DNA from: Artemia franciscana | Lineage: Eukaryota > Arthropoda > Branchiopoda > Anostraca > Artemiidae | Length of the DNA stretch: 64,000 nt | Direction of reading: 5' to 3' | NCBI RefSeq assembly: GCF_032884065.1 | Contig: NC_088883.1 | Location: forward strand, 23,369,637 to 23,433,636 | Shown here: positions 11,561 to 23,413 of the stretch, one piece after another | Layout of the letters: the number at the start of each line of letters is the position of its first letter | Position numbering within the stretch: the first letter of the stretch is position 1 | Position numbers and translations under genes: made by a program | Notes under the pieces: model-generated | Databases searched by the model: none | The model's input: the letters and a program-made list of their open reading frames with translations, nothing else | Told to the model about the DNA's origin: nothing

Positions 11561-12310
11561 ACTAGGGGACCCATTCTTGTTTACGCGTCCTTGATATTTC
11601 AGGATCAGTTACTTTCCTCGCCTTTTTTCTTTGCTCATTCTATTCTTCATGGTATTAATAATTTTTGAGCTTCCTCTGCATCTTTTCATAGTATCAGGAG
11701 GATTTATTGAAAAATACCTTTTTGATATTTTCATTGAAAAAAATTGAAGAAAACGACAAACGTGTTCCCCCTAGATTCCGGAAAACACATTCTGTCCTCT
11801 CCCCCCTAAATTTTCTTGATGAGACCGATCTGGATCCCAGTTGCAGTTCGGCTATTGGTTCCGAAGAAGTGGGCTCTATTTAATTGTCTTATATGTACTA
11901 ATAAAAGGGATAATGGCGCCCTCCTATGCGACCTCTTTGGTTTCCTCCTATGCGACCTCCTAAGTCTCCTTTTAGGAAGGGTATATCTCCTTATGCATGA
12001 ATTAAGACCAGATGAAACATGTCTCCCGCGATTTGTGGAAACATTTTTTTTAGGTGCGCGTACCGGGTAGGTTACCTAATATGTTAAAAAGCAACCCTTA
12101 TAGTTTCCTACTACTCAGAGTCTAAAAATGCCTTCATTTAGTTCTCACTGGTCACATTTTTATTTTGTTGTATTTTATTATTTTATTCTATATTATATTT
12201 TATTTTAATTCATTTATATGTATATATTTGTTTATATTTATTTATGAATATATTATATATATTTAATGTATTTATTTATGTTTATTTCATTTAATAATAT
12301 TTTATTTTAG
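11561..12310 (+). other. PKA-C intron sequence, no gene seen
   Basis: AT-rich intron. The ORF at 11816-12070 has no recognisable domain and includes a TCCTATGCGACCTC duplication (about 11921-11959). A (TTTATT)-rich tract leads into the TTTATTTTAG acceptor. Confidence 0.5.
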
Positions 12311-12457
<147 letters not shown>

Positions 12458-12559
12458 TGAGTTGGTAAAAATTGGCTTTGGTTAGTCATAAAAAATTTTG
12501 TAACTCGGATTTTGTAAGTCGTAAGAAATTGGTAAACGTAACAAACCGCATATAAACGG

Positions 12560-12632
12560 GTTTTTGGTGCATTTTTTTTTTAGTTTTTTGTATCCCACCT
12601 CCTGTCGGGAAAAATCCTGGACACGCCCTTGC
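12560..12632. mobile_element. MITE-like fragment, 'GTATCCAGG' family
   Basis: Only one end is clear: CACCTCCTGTCGGGAAAAATCC followed by TGGACACGCCCTTGCC, which matches the right ends of the copies at 27.38 and 43.96 kb. Confidence 0.4.
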
Positions 12633-12804
12633 CTGACTTTAATGCAATTTTCTAAGCACCATAGTAACTGGGAAGGATTAGAGAAAGGAACTTGAGGACA
12701 CCTTTCCAGGTCATATTTTTCCAAGAGAATGAAATTTTCTCATATAGAAATTTACTTCATTTTAGGTTAAAGCTGTGGAATAAAGAAAATCGTCCTCCTA
12801 GCTC

Positions 12805-13310
12805 CAGTGCTTTGAGTATCAAGTGCATGACCCTTTGCTGTGAGCCCATGAGCCTGATTTATGAAGTTTTCTAGAATTTGATAGAATGTGTTTTAAATAT
12901 TAAAATGACTTATAATCCTACTCAAATCTCTGGAATTTGTGTTTTCAAAACCTAGATTAAAATTGACTCTCTAAACTCAGTGTGTGTGACTCAGCTGGAG
13001 AAAATAAACAGGAAGGGTGTGTGAAAGCATTGGATGACTGGCCCGCAACCCCTTAGTGCACCTTCTGGCTAAGAGGGCCGTGAATTAGAGATCAGTACCG
13101 TCGGCCTGGACTTAATAGTTGTTTTTCTTGCTCAAGCGCTCTGAGTTTTTACTGTGAGCTTTTCCTATGAGCCTGACTCATGATGAGCCTGATTCCTATG
13201 AGCCTGACTCATGATGTTTTCTAGAATTTGATAAAATGGGTTGTAAATATTAATCTGGCTTATAATTTTGCTCAAATCCCTAGAATTTCAAAAGAAAAAA
13301 ACTTGACTCA
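12805..13310 (+). repeat. Tandem duplication split by a SINE fragment
   Basis: A block of about 170 bp (GCTGTGAGCCCATGAGCCTG, then TTTTCTAGAATTTGATA, then CTCAAATCTCTGGAATTT) at 12808-12960 recurs at 13130-13300. A diverged SINE copy lies between at about 12965-13120. The second copy has an extra internal duplication of ATGAGCCTGACTCATGATG. Confidence 0.55.
12965..13120 (+). mobile_element. SINE-like element, copy 2 (diverged)
   Basis: Retains AAATAAACAGGAAGGGTG, GTGTGAAAGCATTGGATGAC, CCCGCAACCCCTTAGTGCAC and GAATTAGAGATCAGTACCG, matching blocks of the copy at 10519-10741 in the same order. Confidence 0.5.
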
Positions 13311-13630
13311 AACTAATATGAAGGAAACACATATTTTATCCAAATTTTTTCAAAGACTAAGAAAGCTTTGGTGTTGCTTCTATGCAATTTTCTAAGTCTT
13401 AGAAATGGACAATGAGAAGAGACAGTATAGAGGCTTGAAAAAAGCATTCTGGAGTAAAATTTAGAGTCTTAATACACTTCTGTAAGAATTATAAGAAGTT
13501 ATTTACAATCCATGATGGCCTATCATCTGGGCTATTATCCAATCCAGATGGCCTATTATCAAAAAGCCCATCATGTGGAATTTTACCACGTTTTGATGTT
13601 TTACCCCTTGATGTTGTACTACGTTGTCAT

Positions 13631-14056
13631 CACAAATAAATACAAAGTAGAAACAATAGGGAAAATCTTTTCAAGACAGTGAAAATCAATTCTGTGAATA
13701 TTTCGGCCCTATGTCCAAGGGCCGTCTTCAGCACAATACGAGAACAAGAGAGAAAGTATGTATATATAAATAAACTTAAATTAAATTGCGAGAACTAAAA
13801 CTAAATAATGTTTTCTAAAAACTTTTTTTTAAAAACAGCCCTGGCATCCTTACTTCAACGAAGTTCAACCAGAACTGGTTGAAACATATTTTCTCTCTTG
13901 TTCTCGTATTGTGCTGAAGACGGCCCTTGGACATAGGGCCGAAATATTCACAGAATTGATTTTCACTGTCTTGAAAAGATTTTCCCTATTGTTTCTACTT
14001 TGTATTTGTTTGTGATGGAAAGGCAGTGTGGTCTTCGTCGCTATTTACGTTGTCAT
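13631..14056. mobile_element. Foldback element with about 120-bp inverted arms
   Basis: The left arm, about 13631-13757, reads TACAAAGTAGAAACAATAGG, then GACAGTGAAAATCAATTCTG, AATATTTCGGCCCTATGTCC and CTTCAGCACAATACGAGAAC. The right arm at about 13889-14014 is its near-perfect reverse complement. The outer right part (14015-14050) matches the sequence at 42696-42740, so the family has at least two copies. Non-autonomous; superfamily unknown. Confidence 0.75.
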
Positions 14057-14079
14057 CGGAATGGACAGCCTCACTCACC

Positions 14080-14695
14080 TTGATAGTATCACTAGTGAAG
14101 ATCGTGGATGCAGAGTAGATACTAAAAGTAGAATAGCCAAGGCTCAGGGTGTTTTTTTCACAGCTGAGAAAAGTTCGGAAGAATTGAAACATAAGTCTGA
14201 GAACCAAGATTAGAAAATTGGGACTTCCATTGACGACAGTGATCAAGTATAGTTCTGAAGTGTAGGCTCTCCGAGAGACGGGGGAGAATTTGCTAGAGGT
14301 TTTCCAATTGAATTGCCCACATATTGTTTTGGGTACCTGATTGATTGACCGTATTTCAAACAGTGGAATGTACAAAAAATGCGTTCAATCCCCCTTTTTA
14401 TTGCTATAATGAGAGAAGGGTTGAGATGGCGAGGATACGCTCTGTGAGTGAAAGATGACAGACTGCCAAAGATCGTCCTTGTGGGCCAACCATCTAGGGC
14501 TACAGGGAAAGCATTTCATCCCCAAATGGGGTGGGAGGATATCGTAAGGGAAGATTTAAGGGAAATTGGAACTGCTTGGGTAGATGTGACGAGGAAGGCC
14601 TTGAATGGATTGGGGCTGAGGAGGAGTGTGTAGCTGTGTTGGCCTCAGGTGACTCGGGGGAACAAGGAGTTGTTAGCAGTAGTAGTAACATCAGA
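14080..14695 (+). pseudogene. LINE ORF2 3' fragment (RTE-like), plus strand
   Basis: Two reading frames carry the same C-terminal blocks as the LINE at 28559-31155: Ser-Arg-Ile-Ala-Lys-Ala-Gln-Gly-Val near 14135, and Met-Lys-Asp-Asp-Arg-Leu-Pro-Lys-Ile followed by Gly-Gln-Pro-Ser-Arg-Ala near 14448-14510. The region between them is frameshifted. It is a 5'-truncated, dead copy, sitting directly beside the foldback element. Confidence 0.75.
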
Positions 14696-15105
14696 AGTGC
14701 ATATACTGATCAGATTTAGAAGTAATCGAGTATTCAAAAGTGGTTGGAAAATGGTTCACACTTCAACAAACTTATGTGACAAGTACAAACACGCTTAACA
14801 AGTGTGTTTGAACAAATATGTACAAACAAGTACATACAATGGTACACTGAGGAAAACAAGTTAAAAAAGGGAAGGTTGACTTTAGAAGAGTTAACTAGAA
14901 ATAGGCGACTCTGTGAAGCGAAAAGAGCTGGAATCAAAAATGTAAACCCCCTGTTAGTGGAAACCATTTGCAAAATCACTGTAGCACGGAATAATCTCTA
15001 ATTTTAATGATAAATCTTCAGTGTTGACAACCCTGATCAATATTATGCCAATGGCGTTGACATTTCTTTTTAGAATATTCGTTGCGTTATATATATCTAC
15101 TTATC

Positions 15106-15455
15106 TCACAATTGTTCTGTTGAAGAAACACTATCTGTATCGGATGAAAGGTATTCAGCTGCTTCAAAACTTTTAGAAATATTATCTTCGTCTAAGGGTG
15201 TTCTACCAATCCTGTCTAAGGAATCTAATTTTGCACCATATGAGACGAGTAGTTGACAGACATGAAGGGTGGTGACCCTAGCAGCTTAATGTAAAACTAT
15301 ACAATTCTCACAATGGTTAAGATTCTGCTTTGCTCCTTTTTTGAGAAGGTATTTAAGTATTTCAATATTATTAAATTGTTCAGTTTCTGACAAGGGTGCC
15401 CGTCGAAACAAATCTACAGGCTCTATATCTGGATCGTTTGAGATAAGTTCTGTTC
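15106..15455 (-). pseudogene. Third, decayed tandem copy of the ankyrin gene 3' end
   Basis: The - strand repeats the last part of the ankyrin ORF (Leu-Leu-Lys-Lys-Gly, Val-Cys-Gln-Leu-Leu-Val-Ser-Tyr-Gly-Ala-Lys-Leu, and the Ser-Ser-Asp-Thr tail). An in-frame TAA replaces a codon in the Leu-His-Tyr-Ala-Ala stretch. It lies about 355-360 bp beyond copy two, so the three form one tandem array. Confidence 0.75.
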
Positions 15456-15467
15456 ATCTCGTCGTGA

Positions 15468-15820
15468 CTATGTCGAAGGATCGCTTTCTGTATCTGATGA
15501 AAGGTATTCAGCTGCAGTAAAACTTTTAGAAATATTAGCTTCACCTAAGGGCGTTCTACACATCTTATTTAAGGAATCTAATTTTGCACCATACGAGATG
15601 AGTAACTGACAGACATGAGGGGTAGTAACCCTAGCACCATAATGTAAATCTGTACAACGCTTGCAATCATTAAGATTCTGCTTTGTTCCTTTTTTGAGAA
15701 GGTATTTAACTATGTCAACATCATTAAATTGTGCAGCTTCTTGCAAGGGCGTCCGTCAGAATAAATCTACAGGCTCTATATCTGGATCCTGTGAGATAAG
15801 TTCTATTCATCTCGTCGTGA
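15468..15820 (-). pseudogene. Second tandem copy of the ankyrin gene 3' end
   Basis: A 353-bp unit that repeats codons from about residue 136 to the end of the neighbouring ankyrin ORF. A TGA at 15756-15758 sits where the first copy has Gln, and several repeat-consensus residues are changed (for example Leu-His-Tyr-Gly for Leu-His-Tyr-Ala). The stop codon TAG at 15468-15470 is at the same place as in copy one. Confidence 0.8.
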
Positions 15821-16561
15821 CTATGTTGAAGAATCGCTTTCTGTATCAGATGAAAGATATTCAGCTGCAGCGAAACTTTTAGAAATATTAGCTTCATTTA
15901 AGGGCGTTCTACCCATGCTGTTTAAGGGGTCTAATTTAGCACCATACGAGATAAGTATCTGACAGACCTGAAGGGCATCAACTCGAGCAGCGTAGTGTAA
16001 AGCTGTACAACGCTCACAATCTTTAAGATTTGGATTTGCTTTTCTATTGAGAAGATATTTAACTATATCAACATTATTAAATTGTGCAGCTTCGTGCAAG
16101 GGTGTCCGTTGGAACGAATCTACAGGCTGTATATCTGCATCTCTTGAAATAAGTAGCCTACAAATTTCAAGGCTACCAGTTTTAGCAGCAATGTGTAAAG
16201 CGGTCACATCGTGATTATCCTTAGCATTTGGATCTCCTCCATTATCTAGAATAAATTTTACTACGTCAACATATTTACAACACGTGGCTCTATGTAATGG
16301 TGTCCGTTTACGTGAATCTAAAGCGTTAATTTTTGCACCGTATAAGAGAAGCAGCTGACAGATTTCAAGGTTACCTTTCCCAGCAGCATAATGTAGAGCT
16401 GTCCCATGAGGACCATCCTCAACATTCGGATTTTCTCCTCTTTTTAGAAGATGTATAACCTCACTGAATTGGTTGTTGAATACAGCTTTATGCAAAGAAG
16501 GTTCTGAATGATTTGCCCCCGCTTTGGAAGGAACTAACTTTATATTGTTCTGGTTCAACAT
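15821..16561 (-). CDS. Ankyrin-repeat protein, 246 aa, intronic and antisense to PKA-C
   Basis: An uninterrupted ORF with six ankyrin repeats of 33 residues. The first is at about residues 20-53, and the rest start at Thr54, Thr87, Thr120, Thr153 and Thr186. Each has the Thr-Pro/Ala-Leu-His signature and a Leu-Leu hairpin helix. A capping half-repeat and an acidic Ser-rich tail (residues 237-246) follow. Such solenoids bind other proteins; the partner cannot be inferred. The gene has no visible intron and lies on the opposite strand inside the 10.8-kb PKA-C intron. Its 3' third is duplicated twice downstream. It may be a retrogene, a recent gene fragment, or a transfer from an ankyrin-rich bacterium such as a rickettsial symbiont. 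Expression is unproven. Confidence 0.75.
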   Translation of the reverse strand: MLNQNNIKLVPSKAGANHSEPSLHKAVFNNQFSEVIHLLKRGENPNVEDGPHGTALHYAAGKGNLEICQLLLLYGAKINALDSRKRTPLHRATCCKYVDVVKFILDNGGDPNAKDNHDVTALHIAAKTGSLEICRLLISRDADIQPVDSFQRTPLHEAAQFNNVDIVKYLLNRKANPNLKDCERCTALHYAARVDALQVCQILISYGAKLDPLNSMGRTPLNEANISKSFAAAEYLSSDTESDSST

Positions 16562-17039
16562 TCAATTAGTTATTTTACCTTCTGAAGCCCTGAGTAATAT
16601 ATTATCCTTAAAAGTTTGGTAATTCTTCATTGGTATTTTATTTTTCTTATAAACATTAAACGAAGGATTGATCACATCAGAGATTTTCTTCAAAACTAGG
16701 TGAATATATTTATGCAATTTTAAGATTCATTGTTTGGTTCAAAGGTTCACAATTTACCTGCAATGTGTGACCTGACAAGTTTTATCCTGGAATTGTTGGC
16801 TGAGCACATCGTTGATTTTTGACGTCATTTCAGTCTTAAAATAAATCGTTTAAAATTGCTGAAACGAACTTGACTCAAAATGACGTCATGTCACCAACGA
16901 AAGCCCATGCCACCAACCGTAACAAGTAGAAAGAAGCAGCAGAAAGGTTGTGATGTGAACGTGAAAAGTCATTCACGTTTGATCAGAGCTTTAATTCTAG
17001 TTCGCTTCTGATGATGGACAAAGTTTGAATGGTATTACT
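16562..17039. other. Intron sequence with two TGACGTCA sites; no gene seen
   Basis: Upstream side of the ankyrin ORF. Palindromic CRE-type octamers TGACGTCA occur at 16820-16827 and 16881-16888. Whether they act as a promoter for the ankyrin ORF is unknown. Confidence 0.4.
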
Positions 17040-17215
17040 AAACGTTACTTAAAATTGTCGTTTTTGCTGCAACATTGACGTTTTTGCTGTAAAACTGACG
17101 GTTTTTCGGCAAACTGTCGTTTTGTTGCAAAATTGACGTTTTTGCGGCAAAATTGTCGCTTTGGCTGCAAAACTGTCGTTTTTGCTGTAACATTGACGTT
17201 TTTGCTATCGTGCAG
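17040..17215. repeat. Minisatellite, about 20-bp units
   Basis: About eight units resembling ACGTTTTTGCTGCAAAATTG, alternating GACG and GTCG starts. It explains the low-complexity ORFs on both strands here. Confidence 0.8.
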
Positions 17216-19049
17216 TTTAACATAATAATCAGTTTCTTCACTTCTAATACGATAATAAGTAATAATAAAAAGAAAAAAAATGAAAAAGAGAAACTAAACA
17301 ACTCAACAATAAACCAGACTTTCTACAGTATCATTTACATATAGCACCCATACCCCCCTTTCCACCACTCTATTTACCCGAAGCCTAAATCTATCCTCCC
17401 TCACACTCCACTTCCACCACCGTTTCAGCCTACTACATTCTAGCATACCAGACCATTCATATCAATCTTCAAAATAGCCATCTCCCCTCTCTCTCTCAGG
17501 AAAAATCAAATGACTCATCTTTTAATAAGTACTATTTTTTAAATATGACTACAAATTTACTCTTTTTAGTAAACGATGAAAATACGACTATTTACTGATG
17601 TAATACCTGCCACCTTGATGAACTACCAAACAATATATCAGACAAAACAATAAATTAAAATCTACCTAATCCCACCCTTTTCTGCATAAGTAATGAAACA
17701 AGACAAGTCACTTAGCATAAATTCAAGATATTAATGTCCTATTTCATGCCATTTAGAGACACCGTCTCTGTATAAATCCTTATTTCAGTAGATCATTAGG
17801 CACTTAAAACGCAGGACGTTTTTATGCAAATATACAGTGTTGATTTGGTTTGTGATTTACTGTTTTTGAATATGCATAGCTGACTCAGTATCTATAGTAT
17901 AAATAACCAGAGCCATTCCTAGGAGGGGCAACTAGGGCAGTCGCACCGGGCTCCGTGGGTTGGGGGTGGGCGTGTCTGGGAAATTGCCCATTTTGATCCA
18001 TTCTTCACTTTAAGTCGTTTTTTTTGCTTCTATTTAAGTCAGGGGGGACTGTAATTAATTTTTACTCGGGTGCCACCAACCCTAGGAACGACCCCGTAAA
18101 TAACCATCCAGTTCAGAGATGGTATAGTCGACACGAAATATTTGATGGCCTTCTAATTTCTTTCGCAAAACAACTTTGGTTTCATCTTATTTTGTTCGCT
18201 GTTAAAAATAAATCCATTGGTGCATTGGACCTCTTGGACCTCTAGGTATTTGTTACGTCATTCATATGAAAAATCTTTATAAAAAATTAAGGCCCTAAAA
18301 GATTTTTCCCAAAGTCGTGACCTGTCTAGATAGATTTAACATTGGAAAATGGTTTGATGCCAATTTTCAGAAATAAATTATAGTCAGTTTTTGACAATTA
18401 TTGTTTTTACATTGAAAGAAAAAAAAAATTTGGAAAAGCCAATACATAATTAAAATACACAAACACTGAATATAATAAATAGTGCCAATGACAAATTGTG
18501 ATTAATAATTGGGTGGTTAAAAATGAAAAAAGAAATTGTGAAGAAGAAAAAACAAGGATGATTCTAGCTAGTGAAAAAAGAAAGGTAAACATGCAGGTAT
18601 TTCGGTCGAGATCTCTTCTCGACCAGTCTCAGTGCACAAAAGTAAATAAAGAGTAAAAAAATATTCAGTTAAAAGTCACAAGGACAAAATGAAAAACCTT
18701 CAAAACAAACAATAAATTAGAAGAAATCAATTTTTCATTTTGTTTTGCATAGTCAGCGTTGTCTTAAAAACTACTTAAATAATATAATACGATTAAAAAT
18801 AATCAATAGTATATAAATAATAACAAAGAAAACAATAATCAAAATGAAGCGTTGGAGGGCGTGTAGCTTGAAGAACATCCAACAGAGATATAGAGAGAAC
18901 CAAGTGGTCTGTAGCAAAACTATTAAATTGAACTTGTTTGAGTTTTCTCTAACCTCCTTATAAATATAAAAATAATTTACTCCCACAATCAATATTTAAA
19001 TTGGAACCTCAATATATCAAATTCCTTGATATATAATTTTTTTTTCAGT
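17216..19049. other. PKA-C intron sequence, repeat fragments only
   Basis: 17905-18005 (CCTAGGAGGGGCAACTAGGG, CACCGGGCTCCG) resembles 22990-23060 and 40090-40150, a GC-rich dispersed repeat. 18594-18640 has a TTTCGGTCGAGATCTC motif reminiscent of foldback-element ends, with a short hairpin GGTCGAGA/TCTCGACC. Nothing else is recognisable. Confidence 0.45.
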
Positions 19050-22000
19050 TCCCCTTGGTTGCTTTTCCAGATGTCAAATTCTCTCTATATATCGAAGTAA
19101 TTATGGTATAAACCTTAGTGTAACAAAAATTTGTGGCTTTTACACATGTCAAATCACCTCTACATATCGAAGTAATTATGGTAAAAATTTTGGTATACCG
19201 AAATTTGGGTGGCTTTTACACCTGTCAAATCTCTACTGCATATCGAAGTACGGTAAAATCTTTGTATGGTAATGGGGTGAAATTTGATGCTTTTACACCT
19301 GTCAAACCACCTCTATGTATCAAATTATGGTAAAATCTATTTATGGTAATGGGGTGAAATTTGATGCTTTTACACCTGTCAAACCACCTCTATATATCGA
19401 ATTATGGTAAAATCTATGTATGGTAATATGTAACTTTTGGTGGCTTTTATACCTGTCAAATCACCTGTACATATCGAAATATGGTAAAATCTCTGTATGG
19501 TAATGTGGTAAAATTTGGTGGCTTTTACACCTGTCAAACCACCTCTATATATCGAATTATGGTAAAATCTGTGTATGGTAATGGGGTGAAATTTGATGCT
19601 TTTACACCTGTCAAACCACCCCTATATATCGAATTATGGTAAAATCTATGTATGGTAATGTGGTAAAATTTGGTGGCTTTTACACCTGTCAAATCACCAC
19701 TACATGTCGAAATAATTATTGTAAAATCTCAGTATAACGGAATTTGGTGGCTTTTATACCTGTCACATCAAGTCTATATATCGAAGTACTTATGGTAAAA
19801 ACCTCAGTACAACAAAATTTGGTGGCTTTTCCAGCTGCCACATTACCTCTAGATATCGAATTAATTATATTAAAACCTCAGTATTACGAAATTTGGTGGC
19901 TTTTACAACTTTCACATAATCTCTAGATATCAAACTAGTTATGGTAGAACCTCAGTATGACGGAATTTGGTTGCTTTTATACATGCCACATCACTATCGA
20001 AGTACTTCTGATAAAAACCTCAGTATGACGAAATTTTGTGATTTTTACAACTGTAATATCATCTCTACATATCGAAGTAATTATCGCAAAATCTCAGTAT
20101 TATGGAATTTGCTGGCTTTTATACCTATCACATCACCTCTTTTTATCGAATTAATTATGGTAAAACCTTTGTATGACGAAATTTGTTGGCTTTTACAACT
20201 GTTACATCATCTCTAGATATCAAATTAGTTATGGTAGAACCTCAGTATGACGGAATTTGGTGGCTTTTATACCTGTCAAATTACGTCTGCGTCGAATTAC
20301 AGTAAAATCTCTGTTTGGTAATATTGTAAAATTTCACCTCTACCTATCAAAGTAATTATGACAAAAACCTCAATATGACGAAACCTGGTGGCTTTCACAC
20401 TTGTCACATCACCTCTATATATTGAATTAATTGTGGTAAAACCTCAGTATGACGAAATTTGGTGGCCTTTACAACTGTCACATCACCTCTAGATATCGAA
20501 TTAACTATAGTAAAACCTCACTATGACGAAATTTGGTGGCTTTTGCACCTGTCAAATTGCCTCTACATATCGAAGTAATTATACCTCAGATTGACGAAAT
20601 TTGGTGGCTTTTACAACTCTCACATCACCTCTACATATCGAAGTAATTATGGCAAAATCTCAGTATAACGGAATTTCGTGGCTTTTATACCCGACACATC
20701 ACCTCTACATATCAAAGTTATTATGGTAAAATGTCAGTATTACGGAATTTCGTGGCTTTTATACCTGACACATCACCTATACATATCAAAGTTATTATGG
20801 TAAAAACCTCAGTATGACGAAATTTGGTGGCTTTTACACCTGTCACATCACCTCTACGTATCGAAGTAATTATGGTAAAAACCTCAGTATGACGAAATTT
20901 GGTGGCTTGTACATCTATCAGGTCACCTCTAAATATTGAAGTAATTGTGGCAAAATCTCAGTATAACAGAATTTGGTGGCTTTTATACCTGACACATCAC
21001 CTCTACATATCGAGGTAATTATGGTAAAAAACTCAATATGCCGAAATTTGACGGGTTTTACAAATGTCACATCACCTCTAGATGTCAAATTAGTTATGGT
21101 AAAACACCAGTATGCCGAAATTTGGTGGCTTTTACAACTGTCACATCACCTCTTCATATCGAAGTAATTATGGCAAAATCTCAGCATAACGGAATTTGAT
21201 GGCTTTTATACCTGTCACATCACCTCTACGTATCGAAGTAATTATGGTAAAAACCTCAGTATGACGAAATTTGGTGGCTTGTACATCTATCACGTCACCT
21301 CTAAATATTGAAGTAATTGTGGCAAAATCTCAGTATAACAGAATTTGGTGGCTTTTATATCTGACACATTACCTCTACATATCGAGGTAATTATGGTAAA
21401 AAACTCAATATGCCGAAATTTGATGGGTTTTACAACTGTCACATCACCTCTTCATATCGAAGTAATTGTGGCAAAATCTCAGTATAACGGAATTTGGTGG
21501 CTGTTATACCTGTCACGTCACCTCTAAATATCGAAGTAATTATGGCAAAATCTCAGTATAACAGAATTTGGTGGCTTTTATTTCTGACGCATCACCTCTA
21601 CATATCGAGGTAATTATGGTAAAAACCACAATATGCCGAACTTTGATGGGTTTTACAAATGTCACATCACCTCTAGATGTCAAATTAGTTATGGTAAAAC
21701 CCCAGTATGCCGAAATTTGGTGGCTTTTACAACTGTCACATCACCTCTTCATATCGAAGTAATTGTGGCAAAATCTCAGTATAACGGAATTTGGTGGCTG
21801 TTATACCTGTCACGTCACCTCTAAATATCGAAGTAATTATGGCAAAATCTCAGTATAACAGAATTTGGTGGCTTTTATTTCTGACGCATCACCTCGACAT
21901 ATCGAGGTAATTATGGTAAAAACCACAATATGCCGAACTTTGATGGGTTTTACAAATGTCACATCACCTCTAGATGTCAAATTAGTTATGGTAAAACCCC

Positions 22001-22600
22001 AGTATGCCGAAATTTGGTTGCTTTTACAACTGTCACTTCACCTCTTCATATCGAAGTAATTGTGGCAAAACCTCGGTATAACGGAATTTGGTGGCTTTTA
22101 TACCTGCCACATCACCTCTACATATCAAAGTAATTATGGTAAAAACCTCGGTATGGCGAAATTTAGTAGGTTTTACAACTGTGACATCACCTCTAGATAT
22201 CGAATTTATTATGGTAAAACCTCAGTATGACGAAATTTGGTGGCCTTTACACATGTCAAATTACCTCTACTTATTGAATTATGTTAAAATTTCTGTATGG
22301 TACTATGGTAAAATTTAGTGGCTTTTAAACCTGTCACATCACCTCTACATATCAAAGTATTTATGGCAGAAACTTCAGTATGATGACGAAACTTGGTGGG
22401 CTTTACACCTGTCAAATCACCTCTTCGGTGTCGAATTATAGTAAGATCTTTGTATGGTAATATGGTAAAATTTGCTTTACACTTGTCACATCACCTCTGC
22501 ATATTAAAGTAATCAAGGTAAAAATCACAGAAAACTAAATTTGGTGGCTTTTACACATATCAAATCGCTTATTTTTATCAAAGTTTTGAATGAGAACCTC
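19050..22600 (+). repeat. Satellite array, about 47 units of 74-75 bp
   Basis: The consensus unit runs through AAATTTGGTGGCTTTTACA, CCTGTCACATCACCTCTA, CATATCGAAGTAATTATGG and TAAAACCTCAGTATGACG. Units differ by point changes and small indels, with some shortened units before 19740. The many short ORFs here are by-products: 74-bp units shift frame from one to the next. The array lies wholly inside the PKA-C intron between exons at 12433 and 23249. Homogenised blocks of four units (297 bp) occur at 21568-21864 and 21865-22161. Confidence 0.95.
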
Positions 22601-23248
22601 TATGTCTAAGCAATTTCTTTAAAAGTTGACATTCATCGATGATTCGGTAATTGAATCGATCTCTGTATTGGACATGACTAGAAGTCACTTTAACGCGTAG
22701 ATAAACAACCAAAGCATATGACCGGATAAGCGTAATTTTATTGCAGATTATAGGGGCTAGTCGAATGAGCAATTCCTTTGACGCTGAAACGCAATCCTGG
22801 AGGTTGGCTGTTTAACTGCCGGAGCCCCTGAATAGTTTTACTAATGTCAGGTAGTTTTATTAAACACTCGGTATAGCATGTATAAGATTAGCATAAAATA
22901 GTTTGATATTTCTTGCGAGGTTGCCAAAGCAAATGCTTTAAGTGGGGAGGGGGAGAAAGATGGATATTTCGGTCTGAGGTGCTGTTAATCCGCCAGGGCT
23001 ACAGAGGATGCAGAGGTGGTTTTAGGGGAGGAGGCACCTGCTCCGGGCTCAGAAATTTAGGGCGCAAAATCCGGTTTTTTATTCTTACCAATGCAGCCAA
23101 ATTGAACGATGTTAGCCATAGCCATTACGTTCTTTCTTAGGTTTTTAGTTTTGTAAGGTTTTAGCCATAGCTTAAAGTGGGCGTTCTTGCGTCTGGAATA
23201 CAGTCACGTCCTACACTCAATTTTGTTTCTAATTTTTGAATTTTACAG
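22601..23248 (+). other. PKA-C intron sequence with a GC-rich repeat fragment
   Basis: 22990-23060 (GCAGAGGTGGTTTTAGGGGA, CTCCGGGCTCAG) resembles the GC-rich dispersed repeat also seen at 17905 and 40090. The acceptor TTTTACAG ends the intron. Confidence 0.4.
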
Positions 23249-23413
23249 GTTCGTTTCCCGTCCCATTTTAGTTCTGAGTTAAAAGATCTATTAAGAAACC
23301 TTCTTCAAGTTGATTTAACAAAGAGGTATGGCAATCTGAAGAACGGTGTCAACGATATCAAAAATAGTAGGTGGTTCGCTTCTACCGATTGGATTGCTGT
23401 CTACCAAAGAAAG
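23249..23413 (+). CDS. Pka-C1: PKA catalytic subunit, last shared exon
   Basis: This exon encodes 55 residues, equivalent to human 255-309, from Val-Arg-Phe-Pro to Tyr-Gln-Arg-Lys. It includes Leu-Leu-Arg-Asn-Leu-Leu with the conserved Arg of helix H, Asp-Leu-Thr-Lys-Arg, and the Trp-Phe-Ala block that closes the kinase core. The acceptor is TTTTACAG and the donor AAAG|GTAG. Phase 0 at both ends. This donor can join either of two downstream last exons. Fragments of this exon end are repeated three times in the following 210 bases. Confidence 0.96.

Noticed and set aside
13995-14375. 126-codon - strand ORF
   Set aside because: It is antisense to the foldback arm and the LINE fragment, whose coding sense is on the + strand.
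19050-22600. Possible repeat-protein gene or CRISPR-like array
   Set aside because: Units are 74-75 bp without unique spacers and their lengths shift the frame; this is a satellite in a eukaryotic intron.
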